A stretch of DNA of 64,000 nucleotides. Origin: Thiocapsa sp. Its GTDB lineage: Bacteria > Pseudomonadota > Gammaproteobacteria > Chromatiales > Chromatiaceae. The stretch is from the NCBI RefSeq assembly GCF_018399035.1, contig NZ_CP073760.1:4220001-4284000 (forward strand), read 5' to 3'. Below, one piece after another: positions 52,050 through 61,330 of this stretch (its first letter is position 1; every line of letters begins with the position of its first letter). Under the pieces are notes generated by a model. It was not told where the DNA came from and did no database searches. It was given only the letters and a program-made list of their open reading frames with translations. The position numbers and the translations under genes are program-made.

Positions 52050-53332
52050 AGATGATGTGGTCGATCGGCGACAGGGTCCGCCCGATCTACGAATTGCTCT
52101 ACGATCTCGACTGCGCGCCGAGCTCCATCCTCCGAACGCATTCCCTGACCCAGCGTGGACGCCTTCCGGCGCATCTCCGAATCATTGAGCATGGTGTCGA
52201 TGGCTGCGGCCAGCTTATCGGCCGTCATGGCGCGATGCGGTATCGGCGCCGGGCCGATGCCCAACTGCCGAAGTCGAGATCCCCAGAAGAACTGTTCCGT
52301 CCAGAAGGGTATCACAGTGGTCGGGACACCGGCATGCAGCCCGACACCGGTCGTTCCGGCTCCGCCGTGATGGATCAAGGCCGCCATCTTGGGGAACAGC
52401 CAATCATGGGGTGCGGCGTCGATGGCATGGATGGTCTCGGGCAAGCTCGCCGGGTCGAGTCCGCCCCATCCTCGCGCCAGTACACCCCGCTGGCCGGTCT
52501 TCAGCAGGGCGGAAACGGCCATCTCGCCGTAGCGTGCCGCCTCGTCGCTGACCATGCTCCCGAATCCGATATAGACAGGAGGCGGACCGGCCGCGAGAAA
52601 ATTCGCAAGGTCCGGCGGCGGGGACCAGGCGGGATCGGTTTGGAGAAACCAATTCCCGGTAATGTGAATATTCTCGTGCCAGATCGGGTCGCGCGGAATG
52701 ACTAGCGGGCTGAACCCATAGAGCACCGGTGTTTTCGATGCGCGCATCCGCGCAAAGGGTCCTGCAAGCGCGAGCGGCGGTAAACCGAGGGTCTCCGTGC
52801 GCCAACGATTGATCGCCTTCCTGAAGGGTTGCCACAGCGCTTGCTCCGTGAGGGTGTAGCTGCTGCGGTTGAGGAATTTCGGCAGGTAGCGAAAGCCCGG
52901 CACATAGCCGCTGGGCGAGTCGATCGACGGCGTCAGCGGCGGACCCACGACAGAGTAGATGCAGGGGATCCCGAGCTTCTCCGCGAGATGCAGACTGCCG
53001 ATCGCCGCGGGCGATGTCAGGATGACATCCGCCCCCTCGCATGCCGCGAGCGAGCCTTCGAGGATGGCGGGCAGCTTGGAGCCCACCCAACGCGTGAAGC
53101 TCAAGGGCTGACGCATGGCGGACATCTTCAGATGCTCGCGGATCACGTCGTGCATCTCTCGGACATAATCGCCGGCTTGGCAAAAGGCCAGGCCCTGCTC
53201 CTTCACGAAGGTCTCGAAGTAGGCGTCGCAGGCCAAGCTCACCTCATGGCCAGCGTCGTGAAATCCCCTGGCAAGTGCCGCATAGGGTTGAACGTCGCCG
53301 CGTGAGCCGAAGGTCAAGACACTGATTTTCAT
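52046..53332 (-). CDS. UGT-type glycosyltransferase (GT1)
   Basis: 428 residues. The N-terminal MKISVLTFGSRGDVQPYAALARGF and the C-terminal nucleotide-sugar motif from PHDWLFPKMAALIHHGGAGTTG to GVPTTVIPFWTEQFFWG are those of sterol-glucosyltransferase/RhlB/antibiotic-type GT1 enzymes, which glycosylate small lipophilic acceptors. ATG 53332 overlaps the sulfotransferase 2 stop as ATGA. It strongly suggests that the locus makes a glycosylated small lipid. Confidence 0.9.
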   Translation of the reverse strand: MKISVLTFGSRGDVQPYAALARGFHDAGHEVSLACDAYFETFVKEQGLAFCQAGDYVREMHDVIREHLKMSAMRQPLSFTRWVGSKLPAILEGSLAACEGADVILTSPAAIGSLHLAEKLGIPCIYSVVGPPLTPSIDSPSGYVPGFRYLPKFLNRSSYTLTEQALWQPFRKAINRWRTETLGLPPLALAGPFARMRASKTPVLYGFSPLVIPRDPIWHENIHITGNWFLQTDPAWSPPPDLANFLAAGPPPVYIGFGSMVSDEAARYGEMAVSALLKTGQRGVLARGWGGLDPASLPETIHAIDAAPHDWLFPKMAALIHHGGAGTTGVGLHAGVPTTVIPFWTEQFFWGSRLRQLGIGPAPIPHRAMTADKLAAAIDTMLNDSEMRRKASTLGQGMRSEDGARRAVEIVEQFVDRADPVADRPHHL

Positions 53333-54357
53333 GATACGCTCGATCCGGATACGGGAATCTGCGACACGGCCGCGAGTTTCTTGAGCAAGGCTTCGCGGTT
53401 GCGTTCGATCCCGGCGAGCAACTGAACCTCGCGAGGATTGACGAAAGACGCATAGTCGCAGGCCGACTGCGCCTCGACCCCGATGAATGCCATGATGCGA
53501 TCCACGACCGCATTGGGGTCCGCGCACAGGTCCTCGTAGCGGACGCTGAGATGGCTTTCGGGCGGCAAGGCGCCGATCTGCCGGCGGAAGAAGGTTTCCA
53601 TGCGAATGTACTTACGCGTCAGAAAGCGACGCACGAGCTGGGTCCTGGAATCAGGATTCGTGGCCCAGCGCATGAAGGTCTTGATCAGCGGATTGCGTTG
53701 CGCCCGTGCGTAGCTGTCGAACAGGATGCCGATATAAGGATTGGGGTCGGCCGTCCAATTCTTCTGCAACGCCTTGATCTGAGAGTTGAGGACATTCAAA
53801 GGATCCCGGTGGATGAACACCAGTTTCGCAGTCGGCAGCAGCTCGTGAATCAGCGGGAAACGATCGTAGTCCCATGGGTTCTTGAGCAGCACGTTTCGAC
53901 GCGGATCGCCGATGTGTTGAATCTTCCGGCACAGCTCGCGCAGCAGCGGCACGTTCTTGCGCGTGACCGAGAAGGCCCCGCTTCTCTTGTACAGGATCAT
54001 GCCGTACTCCTCGGGCATGTCCGCGTCGATCTTCACGTTGTCGATCAGCCGCGTCTGCAGACGGTGCTCGGCGAGATAGTCGTTCAGCCTCTGCCTGTAG
54101 GTATCGGACTCGCCGCGCTGCGCGTGCGTCAGCAGACAGTCGTAGCACACGGCATGATAGGCCGTAATGATATTGAACGACTTGGTGCGCTCGAGCAGCT
54201 CGTAGAGCAGGGTCGTACCGGACCGATGATGGCCCAGGATGAAGACCGGCGCGCCTTCGAGCTCGCCGAGCCCGCTGTCGTCGGTGTCCAGGCATCGGCT
54301 GCGATCGCATAGCGAATCGGCCACGGATGGTTTCATCTCGGCAGGGATGCCCGGCAT
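53329..54357 (-). CDS. PAPS-dependent sulfotransferase 2
   Basis: 342 residues, first gene of the minus-strand operon. PAPS loop APVFILGHHRSGTTLLYELLER; 3'-phosphate site LVFIHRDPLNVLNSQIKAL; VRYEDLCADP near the C-terminus. ATG 54357 has a strong AAGGAG site. It is only distantly similar to sulfotransferase 1 in the same operon, so two different positions or two successive steps may be sulfated. Confidence 0.86.
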   Translation of the reverse strand: MPGIPAEMKPSVADSLCDRSRCLDTDDSGLGELEGAPVFILGHHRSGTTLLYELLERTKSFNIITAYHAVCYDCLLTHAQRGESDTYRQRLNDYLAEHRLQTRLIDNVKIDADMPEEYGMILYKRSGAFSVTRKNVPLLRELCRKIQHIGDPRRNVLLKNPWDYDRFPLIHELLPTAKLVFIHRDPLNVLNSQIKALQKNWTADPNPYIGILFDSYARAQRNPLIKTFMRWATNPDSRTQLVRRFLTRKYIRMETFFRRQIGALPPESHLSVRYEDLCADPNAVVDRIMAFIGVEAQSACDYASFVNPREVQLLAGIERNREALLKKLAAVSQIPVSGSSVS

Positions 54358-54937
54358 GTTGACTCCTTGAAGACTGCAACGCGATGGGTCGGGAGGCATT
54401 GATCGTCGCTGGAGCTCCGACCAGCTCGATTGCCGGCACGCGGCGATCCCCCCGTCGTACCGCCGAATTTCAGGTGGTCGCGTCTGGCCTGGGCATGACC
54501 CGGCCGAAAACCTTGCCCTGCCCAATGATACCCTCGCGAGCGGGATTTGTCGGCTGACAAGCATGAGACGCTAAGAACACGCGTTCATCAAGAGAGCCGC
54601 AGATTGCTGTCGCAAGAATGAAGATGCGATTTGCTCGTTTATCCTTCTTCGTTGAGAATGCCCAGACCGACAAGTCGGCCGGAGGCAGCATGGACTCTTT
54701 CCATGCGCCCCTGGATTTCCTAACCATCTCCGTGACCAAGGAAGCAACGGGGATGCGCATGTTGCGTGCGCAGTACGATATCGGATCGGTCCGCGGTGAA
54801 ATAACCGGAAGCGAATCATCTGATGTGGAGGGATTTCAATCTTGTATTTTCGGCTAGATCTTTGATGTCACGTTGAAAAGCACTGAGCCGGCAAAAACCC
54901 GTCAACTTGAGCGCCTTTCGGCGCATTCGCGCAACGT
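54358..54937. other. Intergenic interval between the minus-strand operon and the exported-protein genes
   Basis: Must contain the promoter for the six-gene minus operon. A 79-codon plus-strand frame (54618-54857) shows no homology. Nothing else recognised. Confidence 0.4.
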
Positions 54938-54980
54938 TTGTAAAAATACAACATTGACCGCCGCGTGAGCGTGCTATACT
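54938..54980 (+). promoter_or_regulatory. Sigma70-like promoter with palindromic operator-like site
   Basis: TTGACC (54954-54959) and TATACT (54975-54980) are separated by 15 bp, slightly short. A perfect TTGTA-AAAA-TACAA palindrome (54938-54951) lies just upstream, and TGTCGCAA occurs twice between the -10 and the next start. It would drive the gene at 55023. Confidence 0.4.
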
Positions 54981-55022
54981 TACCACTGTCGCAAAACATG
55001 AGAAATTGTCGCAACAGATGCT

Positions 55023-55592
55023 ATGATCGCGAGTACGAATAGAAGTCACGCAACCGGCCTTCGAAGCAAGTCTAGTGTTTGGTCGATCTGTCTTGGCGTC
55101 GGCTTCGCTTGCTGCCTCTCTCTCACAGATGATGCGGTGAGTGCTGAGTCCGAAGTGACTGCGGCCGAGGCAGGCCGGGAGCAACAAGTCGAAATTTTGG
55201 AGTCGCGTGTTCTCATGCGGTGGGATGCGCTAAAAAGTGGGCAGATCGCGGACGCGTACGCCCTTGAGCTACCCTCCTATCGAGCGCTCTACGATCTTGC
55301 TCGGTTTGCCGAGACTGCGCCGAGCGGCGATCTCAAGCCGACGGCGGCTGAGATCCGCGATATCGAACTTGATGGCACGCGCGCCCGGGTCGTGCTGGAG
55401 GTCCATAGCCTGGTGACGTTGCCGCCTCCTACGGGGCGGCGACCAATGATATCCTCGCAGCAGGAGATTTGGCTGGAGCGCGACGGGGAATGGTGGCATG
55501 CCCCAACGTTCGTCGCGATGTCCGAACCCCGCGTGCCTTCCGACATGGATGCTGGCGGCGATGCGGTGCATGCCGAGTCGCGGGACGATTGA
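55023..55592 (+). CDS. Exported protein of unknown function
   Basis: 189 residues with an N-terminal hydrophobic stretch (SICLGVGFACCLSL) suggesting export. The C-terminal part (RWDALKSGQIADAYALELPSYR to EIWLERDGEWWHAP) has a helix-then-beta-sheet pattern compatible with an NTF2/SnoaL-like fold. No catalytic motif. It precedes the large surface-protein gene by about 175 bases. Confidence 0.6.
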   Translation: MIASTNRSHATGLRSKSSVWSICLGVGFACCLSLTDDAVSAESEVTAAEAGREQQVEILESRVLMRWDALKSGQIADAYALELPSYRALYDLARFAETAPSGDLKPTAAEIRDIELDGTRARVVLEVHSLVTLPPPTGRRPMISSQQEIWLERDGEWWHAPTFVAMSEPRVPSDMDAGGDAVHAESRDD

Positions 55593-55768
55593 CTGTCGTC
55601 CCTCAAATTCGGTCTCGGCGACTTGGGGCGGGAAGTCCCGGTATGATCGCGGTGTCTGGGCCGCCCGGAGACTGGGGCCGTCTTTTGTGGTGACGGACGG
55701 CCTTGTCGATTACAAGCCAACTTGGCTTTGACTTTGTTAATGATGTCACTCAATGTGTAAGGAGCTGA

Positions 55769-57757
55769 ATGATGAGTAACTTTGGGCAGAAAACAAAGCT
55801 GGCAGCGGCCCTTGCGACCGCTTTCGCCGTTGGCAGTTTTGGGGCACAGGCGTCGGTGCAACTCGCAACCGAAGGGCTTGGTGACGCGGGCATCATCCCG
55901 TACTACACCGTTAAGTCGGACCCGGTGAACGGTACGTGGCGTTCATTCATCCGAATCTTCAACAATTCCGACAACGCCGTTGCGGTGAAGTTGCGCTTCC
56001 GCGAAGCCGAGAACAGCCGCGAGGTGCTCAATTTCGTGGTTTGGCTCTCGCCTTACGACGCTTGGACGGCATGGACGGATCCGGACGCAAGCGGAACCGG
56101 TCTCGGTGCGGGCATCCGTACTTTCGACAACTCCTGTACAACTCCAGCACGGCAAGGCAATAACTGGTTGTCGGTAGCGGGTGATCCAGAAGTGCGGTTC
56201 CAGCTTTTTAAGGATTCTTCCTACAGTGGCAACTATGCCGATGGCGGCACGACCGGCCCCGCGCGCGCGCACGAAGGCCACGTTGAAGTTATCGGTGTCG
56301 CTGAATGGGGACCCGGTACGCAGATGTACCAGAACGTGAAGCATCCGCCCGGCGGCAGCCCGACCTGCTTGGATGTTGCGCGTTTCGGTTTGGGCGGACA
56401 GCCTTCGGGTGAGTCACTCGCGACGGCAATGGATGTCGGCAACGTTCTCGCGATTAACTCCTACCTTATCCGTGTCGAGAGCGGCCAATCCATCGGTGTG
56501 CCGACGACCATGCTGGCCAACTTCACCCAACGCTGGTCGAAGGACGGGATCACCATCAACCCCGCTCGTCGTCTGATCACCGAGCTGACCACGGACGATC
56601 AGAAGCCCGACCTAGACTCCGCCAATCCGGCGTCGCGTGTGAACTATTTGCCGGGCATCTCCGAAACCGTTCCGGAAATCTCCGATCTCGGTACGACTGT
56701 CGGGATCATGCCTGACTTCTGGAACACATGGGTTTTGAAATTCCTTGATAACCCGACTGATTTCAGCCTCATTCGAGAGCCGTTCGGCGCGCCGATCGTC
56801 AATGGGCAAAACGGCGGCATCAATCCGACCCTCACGCGCGTGCAACCGCGTCGTAGCCTTGCGGTTGAAAGCGAAACTGATGCGTGCTTGGAGACTGCTA
56901 CTCCTGCAGAATGGGCAGAAAATTGCAACGGAGTTCCGGTTCCTGGCGAAACCGGCTGGGTCTATCCTTGGGTCCGCGGCGGTGTTGATGCAGTTAGTGC
57001 AGTCATCACTCGGAGTGAAGTCGTCAACGAATGGGGCTATCGCGATGATCCTGGTGCTTTGATCGATCAGGTGCGTACCCAGTGGGTTTTGACCTTCCCG
57101 ACCAAGCACTACTATGTCGACATCCAGAACGACGAAGCAATCCCGACCTATGCGCCCTTCAATCGCGACAACATCTACCCGACCCTGATGGACTTCGCGC
57201 CGGTTGGAGTAAATCCTGAACCCGCTGCTTATGATCCGTTCGCGCAGCGCTTCCAGGCGACTGCAGGGAAGCCAGGCGGCCGCTCCTGCAACGATGTTTC
57301 AGCCTGGTTGTTCGATTCTGAGGAGAACTTCGTCAGCTTCACATCTCCAGCTCCGACGACGATCCCAGGTTTGTGCTACGAGACAAACGTGATCAACTTC
57401 GGTGACTCCGTGGTCGCGGGTGGGAATGTGGGTCTAACCTCCGATGTGGATGTGACCATTCCGGAAGATCTGTTCCCGCAGTTCATCGGTCTCAACAACG
57501 ACCAGCTAGGTTGGGCCATAATGGATCTGCGCCAGAGCCCAAGCGCAGGGGGCATTCCGGGCGGTAATCTTCGAGGCTTGGTCGGCAAGCGCTACCAGTA
57601 TCTCGGACTGCCGGTGGTTGGGTTCCAGATCACCAACTACCAGGTCCAGAGTGCCGGCAACGGGAACTATTCGTCCTCCGTGGATCATAAGTATACCCGC
57701 GACATTACCTGCGTAGGTGGAGGTTGTGTGCCCACCATTCCTAACCCTCTTCCTTAG
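55769..57757 (+). CDS. Large exported surface-type protein
   Basis: 662 residues. Signal peptide about 1-28 (LAAALATAFAVGSFGAQAS), then VQLATEGLGDAGIIPYYTV, FIRIFNNSDNAVAVKLRFREAENSREVLNFVVWLSPYDAW and further beta-rich sequence with scattered cysteines. This start is shared by a family of abundant exported proteins of unknown function in sulfur bacteria and related Proteobacteria. It is rich in Asn, Gly, Pro and Thr, has no membrane anchor, and ends VPTIPNPLP. RBS AAGGAG is well placed for ATG 55769 or 55772. A strong terminator follows, suggesting high expression. Confidence 0.75.
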   Translation: MMSNFGQKTKLAAALATAFAVGSFGAQASVQLATEGLGDAGIIPYYTVKSDPVNGTWRSFIRIFNNSDNAVAVKLRFREAENSREVLNFVVWLSPYDAWTAWTDPDASGTGLGAGIRTFDNSCTTPARQGNNWLSVAGDPEVRFQLFKDSSYSGNYADGGTTGPARAHEGHVEVIGVAEWGPGTQMYQNVKHPPGGSPTCLDVARFGLGGQPSGESLATAMDVGNVLAINSYLIRVESGQSIGVPTTMLANFTQRWSKDGITINPARRLITELTTDDQKPDLDSANPASRVNYLPGISETVPEISDLGTTVGIMPDFWNTWVLKFLDNPTDFSLIREPFGAPIVNGQNGGINPTLTRVQPRRSLAVESETDACLETATPAEWAENCNGVPVPGETGWVYPWVRGGVDAVSAVITRSEVVNEWGYRDDPGALIDQVRTQWVLTFPTKHYYVDIQNDEAIPTYAPFNRDNIYPTLMDFAPVGVNPEPAAYDPFAQRFQATAGKPGGRSCNDVSAWLFDSEENFVSFTSPAPTTIPGLCYETNVINFGDSVVAGGNVGLTSDVDVTIPEDLFPQFIGLNNDQLGWAIMDLRQSPSAGGIPGGNLRGLVGKRYQYLGLPVVGFQITNYQVQSAGNGNYSSSVDHKYTRDITCVGGGCVPTIPNPLP

Positions 57758-57827
57758 AACCGGGCGATGATCTTGATGCTGACGTAGTTTATGAACCTCT
57801 CATAACCCATGGGGGCTCATGAGTCGA

Positions 57828-57854
57828 AGGGGCGGCCTTGCCGCCCCTTTTTTA
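57828..57854 (+). terminator. Rho-independent terminator
   Basis: AAGGGGCGGC stem, CTT loop, GCCGCCCC and seven T, about 70 bases after the surface-protein stop. Confidence 0.9.
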
Positions 57855-57870
57855 TTTCCGATGACTGATC

Positions 57871-58812
57871 GTGGAGGGTCCGAATTTGTATCCACTGCTC
57901 TTGCTGATCACGCTTGGTCTTGCGCCGACCGTGGCATTCGCGTCGAATCAAGACGCGAGCGGTGCGCTCACATCCGCAGGCGAAATCGATCTGCCGGCTT
58001 TGCTTGAAATACAGGCAGGCAAGGTGCTACGCCGACTTCGTGACGATCCGGATGCGCGCGCATCCGAGCTAGCCAGCGCTATTCAGGCGGCGCGTATTGA
58101 GCAGGCCGCCAAGCAAGCCGCTTTGCTCGACACGCCCGAGATCCAGCGCGCCATCGCGCAAGCGCGACTGCGTATCCTCACCGAGGCGCTTCGCAAATAC
58201 GAAGTACGCACGCAACGTCCTCCGATGGAGGCAATCGATGCGCTTGCGCTCGATCTCTACGAGGCCTATCCCGAGCAGTATGCGTTGCCGCGAAGGATCC
58301 GCATCGCGCACATCTCGCGTTTCACGAATCCCGAGGATCCGCAAGAAACGCCGACCATGATGAGCGATCTCTTCGAGCGCATGAAGGGCGGCGAGGACTT
58401 CGGCGTGCTCGCGAAGGCGTATTCGCAGGCCCCGAACGCACAAGACGGCGGCGGCGTGAAGGAATGGCTTATCCAACCACGCGACATGAGCGAACAACCG
58501 CCCTTCATACAACAGGCCTTCGAGCTTCAAGTGCTCGGACAGGTGACCGAGCCCTTCGAGTCCGGCACCGGTTGGCATATCGTTATGCTCGAAGAGGAGA
58601 CCTCCGGGGAGCCTATCCCATACGAGACGGTGAAGCGCGGGATTCACGCCGACCTGATCGCGGACTATCAGACGCGTCGGTTTGATGAAATGATGAAGGC
58701 GCTGCGCCCGACCGAGGATCTCACCGAGTTATCCGATCACTTCAAACAGCTCGTCATCGAGCGGATGGAGCGCCTTTCTGCCGGCGGGAACGCGAGCACG
58801 GCAGCCGATTGA
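57871..58812 (+). CDS. Periplasmic parvulin-type peptidyl-prolyl isomerase
   Basis: 313 residues. Signal peptide (LYPLLLLITLGLAPTVAFAS), a helical SurA/PrsA-like N-terminal region (about 35-140) and one rotamase domain (about 145-255) with IRIAHISRF, FGVLAKAYSQAPNAQDGGGVKEW and GQVTEPFESGTGWHIVMLEE. It assists folding of exported proteins; the large surface protein just upstream is a plausible client. GTG 57871 starts directly after the terminator. The C-terminus is helical and charged. Confidence 0.87.
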   Translation: MEGPNLYPLLLLITLGLAPTVAFASNQDASGALTSAGEIDLPALLEIQAGKVLRRLRDDPDARASELASAIQAARIEQAAKQAALLDTPEIQRAIAQARLRILTEALRKYEVRTQRPPMEAIDALALDLYEAYPEQYALPRRIRIAHISRFTNPEDPQETPTMMSDLFERMKGGEDFGVLAKAYSQAPNAQDGGGVKEWLIQPRDMSEQPPFIQQAFELQVLGQVTEPFESGTGWHIVMLEEETSGEPIPYETVKRGIHADLIADYQTRRFDEMMKALRPTEDLTELSDHFKQLVIERMERLSAGGNASTAAD

Positions 58813-58939
58813 TCGGCTTTCACTCGGGCATACGCAGGAAGGTCAACGCGCCGGGGGCTGGCCGGCGCGATCTCCTGCCCGAGGAGCGGAGCGGTGCCTT
58901 CTCGCGATATCCCGAACGACCCGATATTCTTAACTCACC

Positions 58940-59878
58940 ATGAGCACACCCCTCCTTTCAATTATCCTCGTCTTTCACCAGATGGCCCGCGAGGCTCCGC
59001 GCACGCTCTATTCGGTGAGTCGTGCCTACCAGCGCGGCATTGATGGGCTCGACTATGAAGTAATTGCGCTCGATCATGGCTCTTCGCCGCCGCTCGACGT
59101 TGATCTGCCCAGGCGCTTCGGCCGAGAGTTCATCTATCGACGTATCGAGAGCCGGTGTCCATCCCCCGTGCAGGCGATCAACGCCGCAGCACGGACCGCA
59201 CGCGGGACCTATTTGGCCGTTCATATCGACGGCGCGCGCATCCTCTCTCCGGGCGTGCTCGCCGGCTTTCATGCCGCGACTCGTGTCCACTCCGCGCCCT
59301 TCGCGCACACGATGAGCTTTCATCTCGGCCCCGGTCTGCAAAACCAGACCATGCTGCAGGGATACGATCGCGCGGTCGAGGATCGCCTGCTCGCGTCCGT
59401 CGGTTGGATGGCGGACGGCTATCGACTTTTTACTTGCTCCGTGCTGGCTGGATCGAGCGCGTCCGGTTTTTTGGGTGACATCATGGAGACGAATTGTTTT
59501 ACCTTGCCCCGCCGGCATTTCCTCGACATGGGTGGATTTCATCCCGCTTTCCAAACGCCCGGAGGCGGACTCTGTAACCTCGACTTCTATTCTCGCGCGA
59601 TGCAGGATACTGCCCTTCAGCCCGTGCGTTTGCTCGGCGAGGGAACCTTTCATCAGTTTCATGGCGGGGTTGCCACCAATGTGCCCCAAGAGCAGCATCC
59701 TTTCGAGTCCTTCCAAGCCGAGTATCGCGCGATCCGCGGTCGCGATTGGATACCGACGACCGGGCAAGATCCGATCTACCTCGGCCGTGTCCATCCGGCC
59801 AGTCGTCCGTTCCTGACGAGTGCCCCCGGACACCCGGCACCGCTGAGCTCACGATCGCAGGAGTCTTCGTCCTCATGA
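58940..59878 (+). CDS. Family 2-like glycosyltransferase (glycan operon gene 1)
   Basis: 312 residues, GT-A fold. LLSIILVFHQMAREAPRTLYSV and DYEVIALDHGSS form the nucleotide-binding start. The D-x-D position reads HIDGARILSPG, unusual because the second Asp is Gly. FLDMGGFHPAFQTPGGGLCNLDFY is the acceptor-side segment. The stop overlaps the methyltransferase start as ATGA. Together with the following genes it appears to build a surface polysaccharide. Confidence 0.8.
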   Translation: MSTPLLSIILVFHQMAREAPRTLYSVSRAYQRGIDGLDYEVIALDHGSSPPLDVDLPRRFGREFIYRRIESRCPSPVQAINAAARTARGTYLAVHIDGARILSPGVLAGFHAATRVHSAPFAHTMSFHLGPGLQNQTMLQGYDRAVEDRLLASVGWMADGYRLFTCSVLAGSSASGFLGDIMETNCFTLPRRHFLDMGGFHPAFQTPGGGLCNLDFYSRAMQDTALQPVRLLGEGTFHQFHGGVATNVPQEQHPFESFQAEYRAIRGRDWIPTTGQDPIYLGRVHPASRPFLTSAPGHPAPLSSRSQESSSS

Positions 59879-60432
59879 TTACGCTGGATCCTCTGCTCGA
59901 CACGTGGCGCCGTTGGACGGCATCCCCTACCGATTTTGCGCGTTGGAGCGAGCCTTCCAACCTCCTGCCGCATTGGGATAGTCGTACGCGCCGCATGGCC
60001 CAGCTGATCCCGCCGGGATCGAGCGTTTTTGAGCTCGGCGCGGGGCGTCAGGTGTTGCGCGAGGCCCTGCCGGAGGGCTGTACCTATACCCCCTCGGATC
60101 TCGTCTCGCGTGGCCCGGATACGCTGGTGTGCGATCTCAACGCCCGGCGACTCTCGGACTTTCCGCCGCACGACATCATCTTGGCCAGCGGAGTCTTTGA
60201 ATATGTCAGCAAGGTTCCGCGGCTTGTTCGCCATCTGGCGCCACGCTGTCGCGTCGCCATGATCCTGTCCTATGCCGTCACCGATACCAACCCCGAGGAT
60301 CGCGCGGGACATGGCTGGGTGAACCACTACAGCGCAGCGGCCTTGACGCGCGTCTTCGAGGCCAACGGCTTTCGCGCCACGGCTGTCGAGCCCTGGCAGA
60401 GCCAGGTGATTTTCACCTTTCGCAAGGCATGA
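59875..60432 (+). CDS. SAM-dependent methyltransferase (glycan operon gene 2)
   Basis: 185 residues. VFELGAGRQVLREAL is motif I, YTPSDLVSR and IILASGVFEYVSKVPRL follow, with a class I fold ending VIFTFRK. It is small for the family and lacks extra domains. Coupled to the glycosyltransferase by ATGA overlap. It probably methylates a sugar or a lipid-linked glycan. Confidence 0.78.
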   Translation: MITLDPLLDTWRRWTASPTDFARWSEPSNLLPHWDSRTRRMAQLIPPGSSVFELGAGRQVLREALPEGCTYTPSDLVSRGPDTLVCDLNARRLSDFPPHDIILASGVFEYVSKVPRLVRHLAPRCRVAMILSYAVTDTNPEDRAGHGWVNHYSAAALTRVFEANGFRATAVEPWQSQVIFTFRKA

Positions 60433-60538
60433 CCAGCACCGATCGAGATACCGAATCCCCGCTATTCTTTTGGCTCGTACGTCGCTAAGTCATTGTTTAA
60501 AAATTCTTTTCTAACCACGAATCACGAACCAGTATAAA

Positions 60539-61330
60539 ATGCTGCCTCTGAAATATTTTCAAGGCTGTGCGAACGCGGGCGATCAATTCTCGCTGCGACT
60601 GGCCGAACACTTTTTCGGTGACCACGGCATCCGTCCCGCCGCCGACGAGGCGCTCGCTGAGCCGAATCTCGTTCTGCTCGGCAGCATCATCTCCTGGGCC
60701 GACAGCAACTCGTATGTCTGCGGCGCAGGCTTGATCTTACCCACGGCGAAACCGAGCGCCCCACCTGCGGGGATCCACTGTGTGCGCGGGCCCTTGACCG
60801 CGCACTTTCTGAATTTGCAGGGTATCGACTGCCCGGCCCGTTATGCCGATCCGGGTGTTCTGGCGCCACTGCTCTTTCCGAGTCTCGAGCCGGTTCGAGC
60901 TCCATTCGGCGTCCTGCCGCACTATGTCGACCGACAACATCCATGGGTCGAGCGTTGTCGTCGGGAGGGTCTCGCCGTCATCGATCCGACCCAGCCCTTG
61001 GCCGACTATTTCTCCGCGCTTCAGGCTTGCGAGATCATTCTATCCTCGTCGCTGCACGGCATCATCTTCGCCCATGCCTATGGTAAGCCTGCGCTCTGGA
61101 TCGAGCTCTCCAACGCCGTCTTGGGCGACGGCTTCAAGTTCCACGATTATTATCTGAGCATCGGGATTGCTCCCGGCACGGTCCGACGTATTCGGATCGA
61201 GGAAGACACCCGCGTCGAAGATCTTCTGCCATTGGCGACGACCGGGTCGCACGAGCGGCTCGTCGCGACCATCCGGGAATCCATCGACATGGCTCGGCAA
61301 GCCCTTTTCGAGGAGGTGATCAGGACATGA
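60539..61330 (+). CDS. Polysaccharide pyruvyl transferase family protein (glycan operon gene 3)
   Basis: 263 residues. GCANAGDQFSLRLAEHFFG, VRGPLTAHFLNLQG, YADPGVLAPLLF and the signature SSSLHGIIFAHAYGKPALWIE identify the PS_pyruv_trans family, which adds a pyruvate ketal or acts as a glycosyltransferase-like enzyme on exopolysaccharides. It is preceded by about 100 bases of AT-richer sequence, so it may have its own promoter. The stop overlaps the next start as ATGA. Confidence 0.86.
   Translation: MLPLKYFQGCANAGDQFSLRLAEHFFGDHGIRPAADEALAEPNLVLLGSIISWADSNSYVCGAGLILPTAKPSAPPAGIHCVRGPLTAHFLNLQGIDCPARYADPGVLAPLLFPSLEPVRAPFGVLPHYVDRQHPWVERCRREGLAVIDPTQPLADYFSALQACEIILSSSLHGIIFAHAYGKPALWIELSNAVLGDGFKFHDYYLSIGIAPGTVRRIRIEEDTRVEDLLPLATTGSHERLVATIRESIDMARQALFEEVIRT

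Noticed and set aside
54618-54857. 79-codon plus-strand frame before the exported-protein genes
   Set aside because: No similarity and no convincing ribosome-binding site.
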